NCBI RefSeq assembly: GCF_963675635.1 | Contig: NZ_OY776488.1 | Location: 1,277,501-1,341,500, forward strand | Direction: 5' to 3' | DNA length: 64,000 nt | Source: an uncultured Pseudodesulfovibrio sp. | Lineage (GTDB): Bacteria > Desulfobacterota > Desulfovibrionia > Desulfovibrionales > Desulfovibrionaceae | In this document: piece by piece, positions 20,843-29,741 of the stretch | Layout: every line of letters begins with the position of its first letter | Position numbering within the stretch: position 1 is the stretch's first letter | Translations under genes and position numbers: made by a program | Notes under the pieces: model-generated | The model's input: the letters and a program-made list of their open reading frames with translations, nothing else | The model's database searches: none | Told to the model about the DNA's origin: nothing

Positions 20843-22039
20843 ATGTTTTCAGCACACACTGTCATCTGCGGAGCCGGCATACTCGGTCTGACTATAGCCC
20901 GCGAACTGATCAAATCCGGTTGCGACGACATTATAGTTTTTGACAAGGAATCTGCGCCCGGCATGCATGCTTCGGGTAGAAACAGCGGCGTTCTTCATGC
21001 CGGCATCTATTATGATCCCGGCACGTTGAAGGCGAAGATGTGTCTGGAAGGCAACCGACGCATGCAGGTTTATTGCGAAGAAAAAGGCCTGCCGCTCTTC
21101 AAATCCGGCAAAGTTATCGTGGCTCGGACAGAAGAGGAGTTGGATACACTGGATGAACTTGAAAGACGCGCTACAGCCAACGGCGGCACTGTCGAGATGA
21201 TCGACGAAGCGCAACTGGCTGAACTGGAGCCCAATGCCAAAACAGTCCAGCGCGCGCTGTACTCACCCAACACTGCCGTTGTTAACCCCAAAAGAGTTGT
21301 CAACGCCATACACCATGAGCTTGAGACAAGCGGAAAAGTGCGTTTTTTCTTTGATACACGTTTCACCGGCGCAGGAAGAAATCGCGTACGCACCACTCAG
21401 GGGGATATCGGATATTCACTCTTCATCAACGCAGCTGGAGCATACAGCGACAAAATCGCCCACGCCTTCGGTATTGGTGAAGAATATTGCCTGCTCCCCT
21501 TCAAAGGCATCTACCACAAACTGAAAAAACCAGCGGCCGATTCGATAAACGGGTCCATTTATCCGGTACCAAACATCAAAAACCCATTTCTTGGCGTCCA
21601 CTTCACCCGCAGTGTTCATGGTGATGTCTATATCGGTCCTACGGCCATACCGGCCTTTGGGCGCGAAAATTACGGAATTCTCAAAGGATTGGACTCAGAA
21701 TTTCTATCCATACTGTTCCACGATCTGACCATGTTTCTCGGGAACGAAAAGTTTCGTCAGGTAGCCCTTGAGGAGCCACGAAAATATTTTTTCAAGTACT
21801 TCTTCAATGACGCTGCGAAACTGGTTAAAACGATCTCACCCGATGATTTTATTTCCACGTCAAAAGCAGGAATACGCCCACAGTTGGTGAATACGAAGAC
21901 CAAAGAACTGGTCATGGATTTTGTCGTCAAACGCCACAATAATTCAGTGCACATTCTCAACTCGATTTCACCCGCTTTTACAAGCTCCATGTATTTCGCT
22001 GAGTTGACAATCAAAGAATTTATTAACAATATTTATTAA
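20843..22039 (+). CDS. lhgO: L-2-hydroxyglutarate oxidase-like FAD enzyme
   Basis: This 398-residue FAD-dependent oxidoreductase has an N-terminal dinucleotide-binding fold (GAGILGLTIARELI, residues about 10-23), the flavin-contact phrase HASGRNSGVLHAGIYY, and a late TSKAGIRPQLV segment. All of these match the LhgO/YgaF family, which oxidises L-2-hydroxyglutarate to 2-oxoglutarate and passes electrons to the quinone pool. Glycerol-3-phosphate dehydrogenase-like relatives share the fold, so the substrate is likely rather than certain. It lies directly behind the PPC-domain gene. Confidence 0.85.
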   Translation: MFSAHTVICGAGILGLTIARELIKSGCDDIIVFDKESAPGMHASGRNSGVLHAGIYYDPGTLKAKMCLEGNRRMQVYCEEKGLPLFKSGKVIVARTEEELDTLDELERRATANGGTVEMIDEAQLAELEPNAKTVQRALYSPNTAVVNPKRVVNAIHHELETSGKVRFFFDTRFTGAGRNRVRTTQGDIGYSLFINAAGAYSDKIAHAFGIGEEYCLLPFKGIYHKLKKPAADSINGSIYPVPNIKNPFLGVHFTRSVHGDVYIGPTAIPAFGRENYGILKGLDSEFLSILFHDLTMFLGNEKFRQVALEEPRKYFFKYFFNDAAKLVKTISPDDFISTSKAGIRPQLVNTKTKELVMDFVVKRHNNSVHILNSISPAFTSSMYFAELTIKEFINNIY

Positions 22040-22122
22040 CTATTCAAACAGCTGTTTATCTTGACTTGATTTGCATTATCAAGCACACGAGCGTATCTTC
22101 AGAAAAATATGAGGTAACCCCA

Positions 22123-23268
22123 ATGAAACTTCCGAATCTTACTTTCGGTGACCTGACAGCCAAACTTCCCATCATTCAGGGAGGCATGGGCGTCGGGATA
22201 TCACTCTCAGGCCTGGCAAGCGCCGTTGCCAATGAAGGCGGCGTAGGCGTTATCGCCACATCCATGATCGGCATGCGAGATCCCAAGCGTGCCACAGACC
22301 CCGAAGCGGCTGATCATCAAGGACTTATTGATGAAATCCGCAAGGCCCGCGCCAAAATGACCGATGGTCTGCTCGGCGTGAACATCATGTGCGCCCTGAC
22401 CAATTACGGTGACATGGTACGCACCTCCATCCGTGAAAAAGTGGATGTCATCATTTCCGGCGCAGGACTGCCCTTGGATCTTCCAAGCTACCTTCGCGAA
22501 ATGTCCGTTGAAATGAAAGACGACATGCGTACCAAGCTCGTCCCTATCGTTTCCTCCGGTCGTGCGGCATCCATTCTGTGCCGCAAATGGCTGAGCAGAT
22601 TTGACTACCTGCCTGATGGCTTCGTGGTTGAAGGCCCCAAAGCTGGCGGTCACCTCGGTTTCAAGGCCGAACAGATCGACGACCCGAAATTCCAGCTTGA
22701 AAACATCGTTTCCGATGTCGTGAATGTCGTGAATCCCTACAAGGAATCTCATCACAAGAACATTCCCGTTATCGCAGCAGGCGGTGTGTATACCGGCGAA
22801 GATATCGCAAAATTCCTTGAGATGGGAGCGTCGGGAGTTCAGATGGGCACCCGCTTTGTGGCAACAGAGGAATGCGACGCGGATGAAGCCTTCAAGCAGG
22901 CATACATCAACGCCAGAAAAGAAGATGTGACCATCATTAAAAGTCCTGTGGGCATGCCTGGTCGAGCACTAAAAAACAGCTTCCTCGATGCCGTGTCCAG
23001 CGGTTTGAAAAAGCCCAAGAAGTGCGTCCACAAGTGCCTGCACTCCTGCGCCGAAGAAAAATCCCCCTATTGCATTGCCCAGGCTCTAGTAAACGCATAC
23101 AGGGGCAAGCTCAAACACGGCTTCGCCTTTGCTGGTGCCAATGCCTACCTGGTGGACAAGATCGTTACCGTGAAAGAACTCATGAACGGACTCAGGGAAG
23201 AAGCAGAAAAAAAATATGAAGAAGCGGAAAAGCTGCTTCAGCAAGCAGAAAAGAAATTACGCTCATAG
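22123..23268 (+). CDS. Nitronate monooxygenase-family FMN enzyme
   Basis: This TIM-barrel FMN protein of about 381 residues has the family start LPIIQGGMGVGISLSGLASA, the phosphate-binding segment IPVIAAGGVYTGEDIAKF and GASGVQMGTRFVATEECDAD. The family includes nitronate monooxygenases and enoyl-ACP reductase-like FabK proteins. A Cys-rich stretch (CVHKCLHSCAEEKSPYC) in the C-terminal third is common in the anaerobe-type subgroup. I chose the ATG at 22123 because gaggtaa lies 5 bases upstream, whereas the longer frame (from 22066) has no such site. A charged coiled-coil tail ends the protein. Confidence 0.85.
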   Translation: MKLPNLTFGDLTAKLPIIQGGMGVGISLSGLASAVANEGGVGVIATSMIGMRDPKRATDPEAADHQGLIDEIRKARAKMTDGLLGVNIMCALTNYGDMVRTSIREKVDVIISGAGLPLDLPSYLREMSVEMKDDMRTKLVPIVSSGRAASILCRKWLSRFDYLPDGFVVEGPKAGGHLGFKAEQIDDPKFQLENIVSDVVNVVNPYKESHHKNIPVIAAGGVYTGEDIAKFLEMGASGVQMGTRFVATEECDADEAFKQAYINARKEDVTIIKSPVGMPGRALKNSFLDAVSSGLKKPKKCVHKCLHSCAEEKSPYCIAQALVNAYRGKLKHGFAFAGANAYLVDKIVTVKELMNGLREEAEKKYEEAEKLLQQAEKKLRS

Positions 23269-23280
23269 CGAAAATTCACA

Positions 23281-23328
23281 ATACACAAAAAAAGGCGGGA
23301 CCAAACGGTCCCGCCTTTTTTTGTGTAT
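23281..23328. terminator. Bidirectional intrinsic terminator
   Basis: A perfect 22-bp inverted repeat with a 4-nt loop (aaac) lies between two convergent genes. It has A-runs on one side and T-runs on the other, so it forms a terminator in both directions. Confidence 0.92.
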
Positions 23329-23340
23329 TACAGGGCTGCC

Positions 23341-23847
23341 CTATTCGAAACGACGGGCTGATATTATGGAAATAGGATCGACCGGGACATCATCGTATCC
23401 CTGCCATTCTCTCGTCTTGACCTTGCTGATCTTGATGGCCACGTCCATGCCATCAATAACTTCGCCAAACACGCAGTAGCCGAAATTCTCATCATCCTCG
23501 CCGGTATGGTCGAGGTCCGCATTGTCCGACACATTGATATAAAACTGACTGGCCGCACTGTGCGGCTCAGGCAGACGCCCCATGGCAACTGAACCGGCCA
23601 CGTTCTTCAGCCCGTTTGTCGCTTCATTTTCAATAGGTTCCCGAGTCTCCTTTTCATCCATTGAAAAGGTTAACCCGCCTGTCTGAATCATGAATCCTTT
23701 GATGACACGATGAAACAGTGTTCCGTCATAGAATTCGTCGTCCACGTATTGTAAAAAATTCTCAACGGTCTTGGGGGCCTTGTCCGGGAAAAGCTCAATG
23801 AGAATCTCGCCTTCCGGGGTTTCCAGAAGAACCATGGGATTATCCAT
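23341..23847 (-). CDS. Peptidyl-prolyl cis-trans isomerase (cyclophilin type)
   Basis: This 168-residue single-domain cyclophilin has FHRVIKGFMIQTGG at residues about 40-55 and a SQFYINVSDNADLDH stretch. It has no signal peptide, so it acts in the cytoplasm and speeds proline isomerisation during folding. It lies 3 bp after xerC, in the same direction. Confidence 0.94.
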   Translation of the reverse strand: MDNPMVLLETPEGEILIELFPDKAPKTVENFLQYVDDEFYDGTLFHRVIKGFMIQTGGLTFSMDEKETREPIENEATNGLKNVAGSVAMGRLPEPHSAASQFYINVSDNADLDHTGEDDENFGYCVFGEVIDGMDVAIKISKVKTREWQGYDDVPVDPISIISARRFE

Positions 23848-23850
23848 TAT

Positions 23851-24810
23851 CTACTCCGTATCAGTGTTTTTCGTCTGAGTTTCACTCGCACCCGCTCTCG
23901 GATGCGCAGAATCGTATACCTGCATGATGCGCTGCATGTCCAGATGCGTGTATCGTTGGGTCGTGGTCAAATTTTCGTGTCCTAAAAGTTCCTGAACACT
24001 CCGCAGATCAGCTCCGGCTTCAAGCATGTGCGTAGCAAAACTGTGTCTGAGCATGTGCGGATGCACATCCTTGGGCAGCCCGGCCAGCTTGCCGAGCTTG
24101 GCAATGATACGATTGGCCTGTCGTCGATCAAGCCGCTTTCCAGCGCGCACACTGAGAAACAGAGCCTGCTCGGAATAATCATCCTTGATGAAGGCATGGC
24201 GCTGTTCCATGTATCGCCGGATACGCTTGATCGCAGCGTCTGACAAAGGGACGATGCGTTCCTTACTGCCCTTACCCACTACACGAATCACATCCGAATC
24301 CACATCATTCATATCCAGTCCGATAGCTTCGCTGATGCGCAGACCGGAACCATAGAGAATTTCAGCCAGGGCAATATCCCGCAAGCCCTCCGGGTCCGGG
24401 TCAACCGCGGCTTCCATCATGGATACGGCCTGATCGACGTTGAGCAACTGCGGATGACGTTTTTCCTGTTTGGGGTTACGGATACCTGCCATGGGGTCTT
24501 TGGATATCTGTTTATGCCGCAAAAGATATTTGAAATAGGCACGCAGGCTGGAGAGCTTACGCCCCATGGATGCCTTGGAAAGCTGCCGCCGATGCAGTTC
24601 AGCCAGAAAGCCCCGCACATGGTCGCGCCCCACACGTCCTGGATGCTCCAAAGTACGTTTTTTTGGTTTGAGGTAGTCCTGAAACTGTTCAAGATCAGTC
24701 CCATACGACCTGATCGTAGCGGTGGAATACCCTTTTTCCACGGCAAGAAAGGCGAGAAACCCCTGAACGAGTTCCCCCTGTTGATTACGCTTTGCGCTGG
24801 TCGATGACAT
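23851..24810 (-). CDS. xerC: Tyrosine recombinase XerC/XerD
   Basis: This 319-residue site-specific recombinase has an N-terminal SAM-like core-binding domain (residues 10-105) and a C-terminal catalytic domain carrying the Arg in YGSGLRISEAIGL, the HMLRHSFATHML box, LLGHENLTTTQRYTHL and the nucleophilic Tyr of RYTHL. Length and style fit the housekeeping Xer proteins that resolve chromosome dimers. XerC versus XerD cannot be told without comparison. Its start overlaps the GGDEF gene end by 26 bp. Confidence 0.9.
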   Translation of the reverse strand: MSSTSAKRNQQGELVQGFLAFLAVEKGYSTATIRSYGTDLEQFQDYLKPKKRTLEHPGRVGRDHVRGFLAELHRRQLSKASMGRKLSSLRAYFKYLLRHKQISKDPMAGIRNPKQEKRHPQLLNVDQAVSMMEAAVDPDPEGLRDIALAEILYGSGLRISEAIGLDMNDVDSDVIRVVGKGSKERIVPLSDAAIKRIRRYMEQRHAFIKDDYSEQALFLSVRAGKRLDRRQANRIIAKLGKLAGLPKDVHPHMLRHSFATHMLEAGADLRSVQELLGHENLTTTQRYTHLDMQRIMQVYDSAHPRAGASETQTKNTDTE

Positions 24811-25747
24811 AACTGCTCTTTGGATCTTCCTTGGCTTTCTTCTTCAACTCCATGGCAATGGACGACACCTCGCCGTAATGCTGAATCTGTCCCCCCGTAT
24901 TGACAACCACGGCTAGAGAAATGGCCATCAAAGGGAAAATTTTTGTCTTTCCTTCACGATCCACGGAGGTGATATTTCCCCTTTGCCGATCTTCTGGATC
25001 ATAAAAATGCGGTACGATATCATCAAAAGCCTTAATGATGCGTTTACAGGCATCCTCCACCAAATCAGGAGGCAGAATAAATACGAAGTCATCACCGCCG
25101 ACATGCCCTACGAAACTCTGCACTCCCTGATAACTTCGGATGGTATTGACGATAATCCGGGCAGACATCATCAGCACCTCGTCACCCCTGGAAAATCCAT
25201 ACTTGTCATTGTATGACTTGAAATAATCAAGGTCACAGTAGGCTAGGGCAAAATCTTCACCACTGTCGATCAACTGCTGAATCCGTTGAATAATTGATGT
25301 ATTACCAGGCAGTTTTGACAACGGATTTGCGTCGAGGGCACGCATGGCCCGACATAAGGCTAGGTTAATGCGGTCACGAACCTCGGCCGGGTTAAACGGC
25401 CTGACAAGGAAATCATCCACCTCAATCGTGTTCCAATTCCACGGCGTTTCAACATCGACGGGATCGACACACATGACCACCGGCAACTGACGATACACAT
25501 TCTCGCTTTTGACCAGATTGGCAATCTCACGCCCTGAAATATCTGAAAGGCGATTATCAACCACCAGCAGATCCGGCGGTTCATTGAACAAATGTTCGAT
25601 AGCCTTGGCTCCCTGGTCAAAAACAGTGAACTCAAGCACGTCCGGAGACCACAACTTCTGCAACATTTCAACAAGAGACGCGTCAGGCGTAAGCAAAAAA
25701 CCAGTTTGTTTACGCTGAAAAAGAGATGCTTCGAGAGTTTGGCTCAT
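24785..25747 (-). CDS. Receiver-like + degenerate GGDEF domain protein
   Basis: This 320-residue protein has an N-terminal receiver-like domain (residues about 15-125; PDLLVVDNRLSDISGREIA) and a C-terminal GGDEF domain (about 145-310; YCDLDYFKSYNDKYGFSRGD). The active-site signature reads GGDDF rather than GGDEF, and no RxxD inhibitory site is visible before it. It may be a weak or altered diguanylate cyclase or a nucleotide-sensing protein. It overlaps xerC and lies 28 bp after an HDOD gene. Confidence 0.85.
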   Translation of the reverse strand: MSQTLEASLFQRKQTGFLLTPDASLVEMLQKLWSPDVLEFTVFDQGAKAIEHLFNEPPDLLVVDNRLSDISGREIANLVKSENVYRQLPVVMCVDPVDVETPWNWNTIEVDDFLVRPFNPAEVRDRINLALCRAMRALDANPLSKLPGNTSIIQRIQQLIDSGEDFALAYCDLDYFKSYNDKYGFSRGDEVLMMSARIIVNTIRSYQGVQSFVGHVGGDDFVFILPPDLVEDACKRIIKAFDDIVPHFYDPEDRQRGNITSVDREGKTKIFPLMAISLAVVVNTGGQIQHYGEVSSIAMELKKKAKEDPKSSYVIDQRKA

Positions 25748-25775
25748 GTGAAGAGCCTAGCAGAGCTTAACGGAA

Positions 25776-26612
25776 TTATAAAGTGAGATCAGAAACTTCA
25801 AGGAGTTGGTCAGACATCTCATCCATGACCTTATCAAGATCTGACATCTTGAACTTGAGCTCTATAAGAGCCTCGGGCCGCAGGTAGGCAGTCTGGTCGT
25901 CACCGGAATTGCCGAACTCAAACAACCTGACCAGAAAATCAGCCAGATGCACCACGCACGACATAGGCTTGTAGAACTCGGCCAATTGTGGTGCGTGATG
26001 ACGGCTCATGGCTTCGCGGATGTTCGGCGGCAACCCCCAATGACGGGCAAGCCATGCATTAATACGATCATGCCCGAATCCCAGCACGTCCTTTTCGGCT
26101 TGAAAATAGGTCAGTTCTTTGGTTTGAACCGTTTCAAGAATAGTTGCGTGCAGATCAGGAAGCTGCACTGCAGTCACCACCTTTCCAAGGTCGTGCAGCA
26201 GACCTGCCACAGCGTACTCTTCGGGATCTTCAAACCCGGCACGGCGGGCTATGATGTTACAGGCTGTTGCACATCCAAGACTGTGTTCCCACAAGCCGTT
26301 CATGGACTGAACCATCATATCGAAAACCGACGTGGAAATAATGATACCGCGAACAACGTTGAATCCAAGCAAGACCAACGCGTGTTGAATGGAACTGATA
26401 CGACCGGGAAATCCATAAATAGGAGAATTGACCATCTTCAATACTTTGACAGACAAAACCTGATCCGTGGAAATAACCTTGGCAATGGCCTCACTTGAAG
26501 CATCTGGATCTTCCACCAACTTGGTGACCTTATTCAGGACGTGCGGCAGGGTCGGAAGATCCTTAACCTGGAGAATCTCACCGCGAATACTGGTTTTCAG
26601 ATCGTCATCCAT
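25776..26612 (-). CDS. HDOD domain protein
   Basis: This 278-residue protein has a single HDOD domain (residues about 14-215; LPTLPHVLNKVTKLVEDPD near the start and the HD-like GLLHDLGKVV). HDOD proteins are non-catalytic or weakly catalytic relatives of HD phosphohydrolases and are found in bacterial signalling. The gene follows the small unknown gene with a 3-bp gap and precedes the GGDEF gene, so it is likely part of one signalling transcript. Confidence 0.9.
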   Translation of the reverse strand: MDDDLKTSIRGEILQVKDLPTLPHVLNKVTKLVEDPDASSEAIAKVISTDQVLSVKVLKMVNSPIYGFPGRISSIQHALVLLGFNVVRGIIISTSVFDMMVQSMNGLWEHSLGCATACNIIARRAGFEDPEEYAVAGLLHDLGKVVTAVQLPDLHATILETVQTKELTYFQAEKDVLGFGHDRINAWLARHWGLPPNIREAMSRHHAPQLAEFYKPMSCVVHLADFLVRLFEFGNSGDDQTAYLRPEALIELKFKMSDLDKVMDEMSDQLLEVSDLTL

Positions 26613-26615
26613 GCC

Positions 26616-27011
26616 CTACACCTCACCCTCTCCATTCTCGATCGGATCTTCATCAGAGGATTCGATTTTTTTCATGGCCTGCATTTTCGCTTCCTGAGCC
26701 GCTGCCTTGATCTGGAAATACTGTCCAATACGAACCTTGACCCGATGCATCCATTTGTCCTCTGCATGCCGCCTGAACAGAACGTCAAGACGTTCAAGAC
26801 GCTCGGCCCATTTGGTGCCGGCACCGGCCCCGCCCATGTCAACGGGATGTCCCTGCACCGTGATGCGCTCAATCTTCATGTTTTCCAACCGGGAAATCAG
26901 GCTTTCCGTCAATTCCATCCCTTCAGCCATAATGGTCATGCCACCTTCCTTGAGGACGGGCTTGGCCAGCTTCATGCCGGGGGCAGCAAGATTAATCGGT
27001 ATTTTCTGCAT
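26616..27011 (-). CDS. Hypothetical protein, possible regulatory-domain protein
   Basis: This is a 131-residue soluble protein. The N-terminal 55 residues (APGMKLAKPVLKEGGMTIM, then LTESLISRLENMKIERITVQ) resemble the short sensory segment often found ahead of HD-GYP and HDOD domains. The rest is charged and helical, with an acidic tail. A ribosome site (ggaag) lies at a good distance. It is immediately upstream of the HDOD gene, so it may be a split-off accessory domain; this is inference. Confidence 0.7.
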   Translation of the reverse strand: MQKIPINLAAPGMKLAKPVLKEGGMTIMAEGMELTESLISRLENMKIERITVQGHPVDMGGAGAGTKWAERLERLDVLFRRHAEDKWMHRVKVRIGQYFQIKAAAQEAKMQAMKKIESSDEDPIENGEGEV

Positions 27012-27082
27012 ATTTCTTCCGGTTCAGAACACTGAGTTGCATGAAGGAATCAGATCAAACAATGGCATTCAAGCCTGATATC

Positions 27083-27355
27083 TCATATTTTGTCAAAGAA
27101 AATCAGGCATCCCATGACCACAAAGGACACGGCGGCAACCTTCTTGATACTCTGCGGCGAAATGTATTGGCATACAAACTGAGCGAACATGACACCCAGA
27201 AAACTGACGAGTACCAAAGCAAGGGAAGAACCGAGAAACACAGTCCATGGTTTCTGCGTTTTGGCGGTCATGAGCATGCAGGCGAGCTGCGTCTTGTCTC
27301 CAAGTTCAGCAATAAACAAGGTGCCAAATGTCGTGGCAAGCAGTTTCCAGTCCAT
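27083..27355 (-). CDS. TMEM165/GDT1-family (UPF0016) membrane protein
   Basis: This 90-residue protein has three hydrophobic helices and the family signature AELGDKTQLA at residues 16-25. Half-length members like this one carry a single motif and probably pair with a second copy. Family members export manganese or calcium ions. The gene lies 14 bp after dprA. Confidence 0.85.
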   Translation of the reverse strand: MDWKLLATTFGTLFIAELGDKTQLACMLMTAKTQKPWTVFLGSSLALVLVSFLGVMFAQFVCQYISPQSIKKVAAVSFVVMGCLIFFDKI

Positions 27356-27369
27356 ACGTTCTCCGCGCG

Positions 27370-28608
27370 TTATGATTCACGCACGACATACCACATTCCC
27401 GGCAGTTGTTGAACCGCTCCTCGCATCTCCAGAATAAGCAAAACCTTGCTGATAGTAGCCGAATCAAAACAGAGTTTTCGACCAAGGACGTCAATATGGA
27501 CTTTATCAGTTGCGTCCAGAAGAGCCAGTACCTTCTTCTCATCATCTGTCAGCTCCATGGCCTCCCGGTCTGCCTGTAACGGGCGTTTGCGCGACGAGGG
27601 AGGAGAAATGGCATTCCCGTTATTTGGCGCTTTCGGGGTAATCATTTTCCTGACCTTGGCCGGCCCAGCGCTCATGTCCTCCTCACTCACAACCGGCGGA
27701 ATGTCAGGAACCATTTCCAGTTCACGGGCAAAATCATAGCGTAAAATTTCAACAATATCGGATGCGGACTCCACCAGTGCGGCTCCCTGCTTGATCAGTC
27801 GATGGCATCCAGTAAAGGTCGGCTGACCAATGGGACCGGGTACAGCAAAAACATCCTTGCCCTGTTCTCCGGCCAGACGGGCCGTAATGAGGCTTCCACT
27901 GTTATGAGCAGCCTCGGCCACAAGCACACCAAGAGACAAACCACTGATAATTCTGTTGCGAACCGGGAAATGGCCGCCTCGCGGCCCGACGCCGGGTCCG
28001 AATTCCGTCACCACCAACCCGCACCTGTCAATTTCGCGTCTGACATCGACGTTATCCAAGGGATAATCGATGTCCAACCCACACCCGAGCACAGCTATGG
28101 TGCTACCGACTCCCTTGAGCCCCCCCAGATGAGCCTGTCGGTCGATGCCAAGCGCAAGACCGGAGACCACGGTAATACCAATTTTCGATAACTGTGCACT
28201 GATGCGTCCGGCTGTTTCCAAACCAAGTCGCGTGCATTCTCTGGCACCGACCACCGCAACGCCGGGATTGTTGAAAAGGGATATGTCACCAGAGACATAG
28301 AGCATGGCTGGAGGGTCTGGGATATGTTTCAATCTCTCGGGAAAGCGAGGGTCAAACCATGTCACGACATCCATATCCGCCTGAATGGTAGCCCGATATT
28401 CATTTTCGGCCTTCTCCCGCCAGACTTCGGTCACGCACTTCTGTGCAACCCCTTTATTTGCCAAAGAATACAAAGGCCATGCTGCGGCATCCTGAACCGC
28501 GTCATAAGCACACTCATAATGGGCAAACAACTCACGCCACACCTTGGGACCAAGGCGGGGCGTGTGCTTTAATGCCAAACAGGCGAAATGTTCCTTACGC
28601 AGGTCCAT
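27370..28608 (-). CDS. dprA: DNA-processing protein DprA
   Basis: This 412-residue protein has an N-terminal helical extension, the Rossmann-type DprA core (residues about 80-290; VAVVGARECTRLGLETAGRI, VSGLALGIDRQAHLGGL, ISGLSLGVLVAEA, SGSLITARLAGEQGKDVFAV), and a C-terminal winged-helix domain (about 340-410). It binds incoming single-stranded DNA and loads RecA during natural transformation, though it is also widespread in non-competent bacteria. Confidence 0.95.
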   Translation of the reverse strand: MDLRKEHFACLALKHTPRLGPKVWRELFAHYECAYDAVQDAAAWPLYSLANKGVAQKCVTEVWREKAENEYRATIQADMDVVTWFDPRFPERLKHIPDPPAMLYVSGDISLFNNPGVAVVGARECTRLGLETAGRISAQLSKIGITVVSGLALGIDRQAHLGGLKGVGSTIAVLGCGLDIDYPLDNVDVRREIDRCGLVVTEFGPGVGPRGGHFPVRNRIISGLSLGVLVAEAAHNSGSLITARLAGEQGKDVFAVPGPIGQPTFTGCHRLIKQGAALVESASDIVEILRYDFARELEMVPDIPPVVSEEDMSAGPAKVRKMITPKAPNNGNAISPPSSRKRPLQADREAMELTDDEKKVLALLDATDKVHIDVLGRKLCFDSATISKVLLILEMRGAVQQLPGMWYVVRES

Positions 28609-28676
28609 GGAGGCAGGTCCCTTTGTACGACGGCAAAATCCGATTCAATCAGCCAACAACCACGCAAAGCAGTGTG

Positions 28677-29546
28677 TTAACCGCCCAAACGGGCAAGTTC
28701 CTTGCGCCCAAGCCTGGCCGCATCGGATTTCGGGAAGTCCTCCACCAATGCGCGGAGATAGAAAATCGAGTTATCCGCGTCACCGACCTTGTCATACGAC
28801 ATACCGATTTTCAACAAAGCCGAAGCGGACTTGTGATGCTTGGGAAAACGGCCCGTCACTTCCTTAAACGTCAGGATGGCCTGTGCGAAATTCTTCTGGG
28901 AGTAATACGTCTCGCCCTTCCAATACAAGGCGTTGGCAGCCAACCCGTCGTTCGGATATTTCTGAAGGAATTGATCGAATGTTGCGCGAGAGGCATCAAA
29001 CTGCTCGGCATTATACTGAGACAACCCCGTTTCATACAGCCCCTTGGAACCGGACAGACTTTCCACAGGCTTGGGTCCGACAACGGTTTTAGACGAGGAT
29101 CGTTGAACAACTTTGGGTTCAGGAATGACAGTCGGAGGCTTAGGGACTTCGGCCCATGGCTTCTCTTCACTGCTCTGTGCCTTGGGTTCAACCGAAGATT
29201 TCTGACCGTCCACCCAGCCTTCGTCTTCTGGTTTCAAATCAGTTACCCAGCCATCGTTTGCAGAAGGCTCTGGTGTACTTTCCGCAGGAGACTCCACGCC
29301 TCCTACTTTCAAGGCTGTAATTTCGGTTTCAAGTGAAGCCAGTCGTTGATCCATTCTGTCCTGCGCCAAAGCACTCTCGTCGGCCATACGACGTTGCTGT
29401 TCGCGGAGATTCAGAAAACTTTCTTCAAGACTCTTGATCCGCCATTCCGTACTCGCCGAGACAGTGGCCGCATCTTTTTGGGTAGTGACGCAACCGACAA
29501 GAGACAGGCCAAGCATAACGAACAAAATGAGCTTCAGTGTTTTCAT
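28677..29546 (-). CDS. YbgF/CpoB-like TPR lipoprotein
   Basis: I chose the ATG at 29546 because it gives an N-terminus MKTLKLILFVMLGLSLVGC with a lipobox (LVGC), preceded by a ggag site; the longer frame has no sensible start. The protein (about 289 residues) has an N-terminal coiled coil (about 30-75), a Pro/Glu-rich linker and C-terminal TPR-like repeats (about 170-285; LYETGLSQYNAEQFDASRAT, then KNFAQAILTFKEVTGRFPKH). This is the layout of CpoB/YbgF proteins that link the Tol-Pal system to peptidoglycan synthesis. No tol or pal genes are in the window. Confidence 0.85.
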   Translation of the reverse strand: MKTLKLILFVMLGLSLVGCVTTQKDAATVSASTEWRIKSLEESFLNLREQQRRMADESALAQDRMDQRLASLETEITALKVGGVESPAESTPEPSANDGWVTDLKPEDEGWVDGQKSSVEPKAQSSEEKPWAEVPKPPTVIPEPKVVQRSSSKTVVGPKPVESLSGSKGLYETGLSQYNAEQFDASRATFDQFLQKYPNDGLAANALYWKGETYYSQKNFAQAILTFKEVTGRFPKHHKSASALLKIGMSYDKVGDADNSIFYLRALVEDFPKSDAARLGRKELARLGG

Positions 29547-29741
29547 CAATGGTTTCTCCGCATTCTCACGATTGAACATTCCATAGGAAATAGGCGATAC
29601 AAGGACTTTTTGCAAGGAATCGATAAAAAGAGATAAGAGTCTCCATACAATGCAGCCCTTGCATGCCGGACGATTTTCAGGCAGAAAAAGCGCGCACACA
29701 TCTGGTGGGCAATGCACAGAAAATCGGAGTTCCAATCAATC

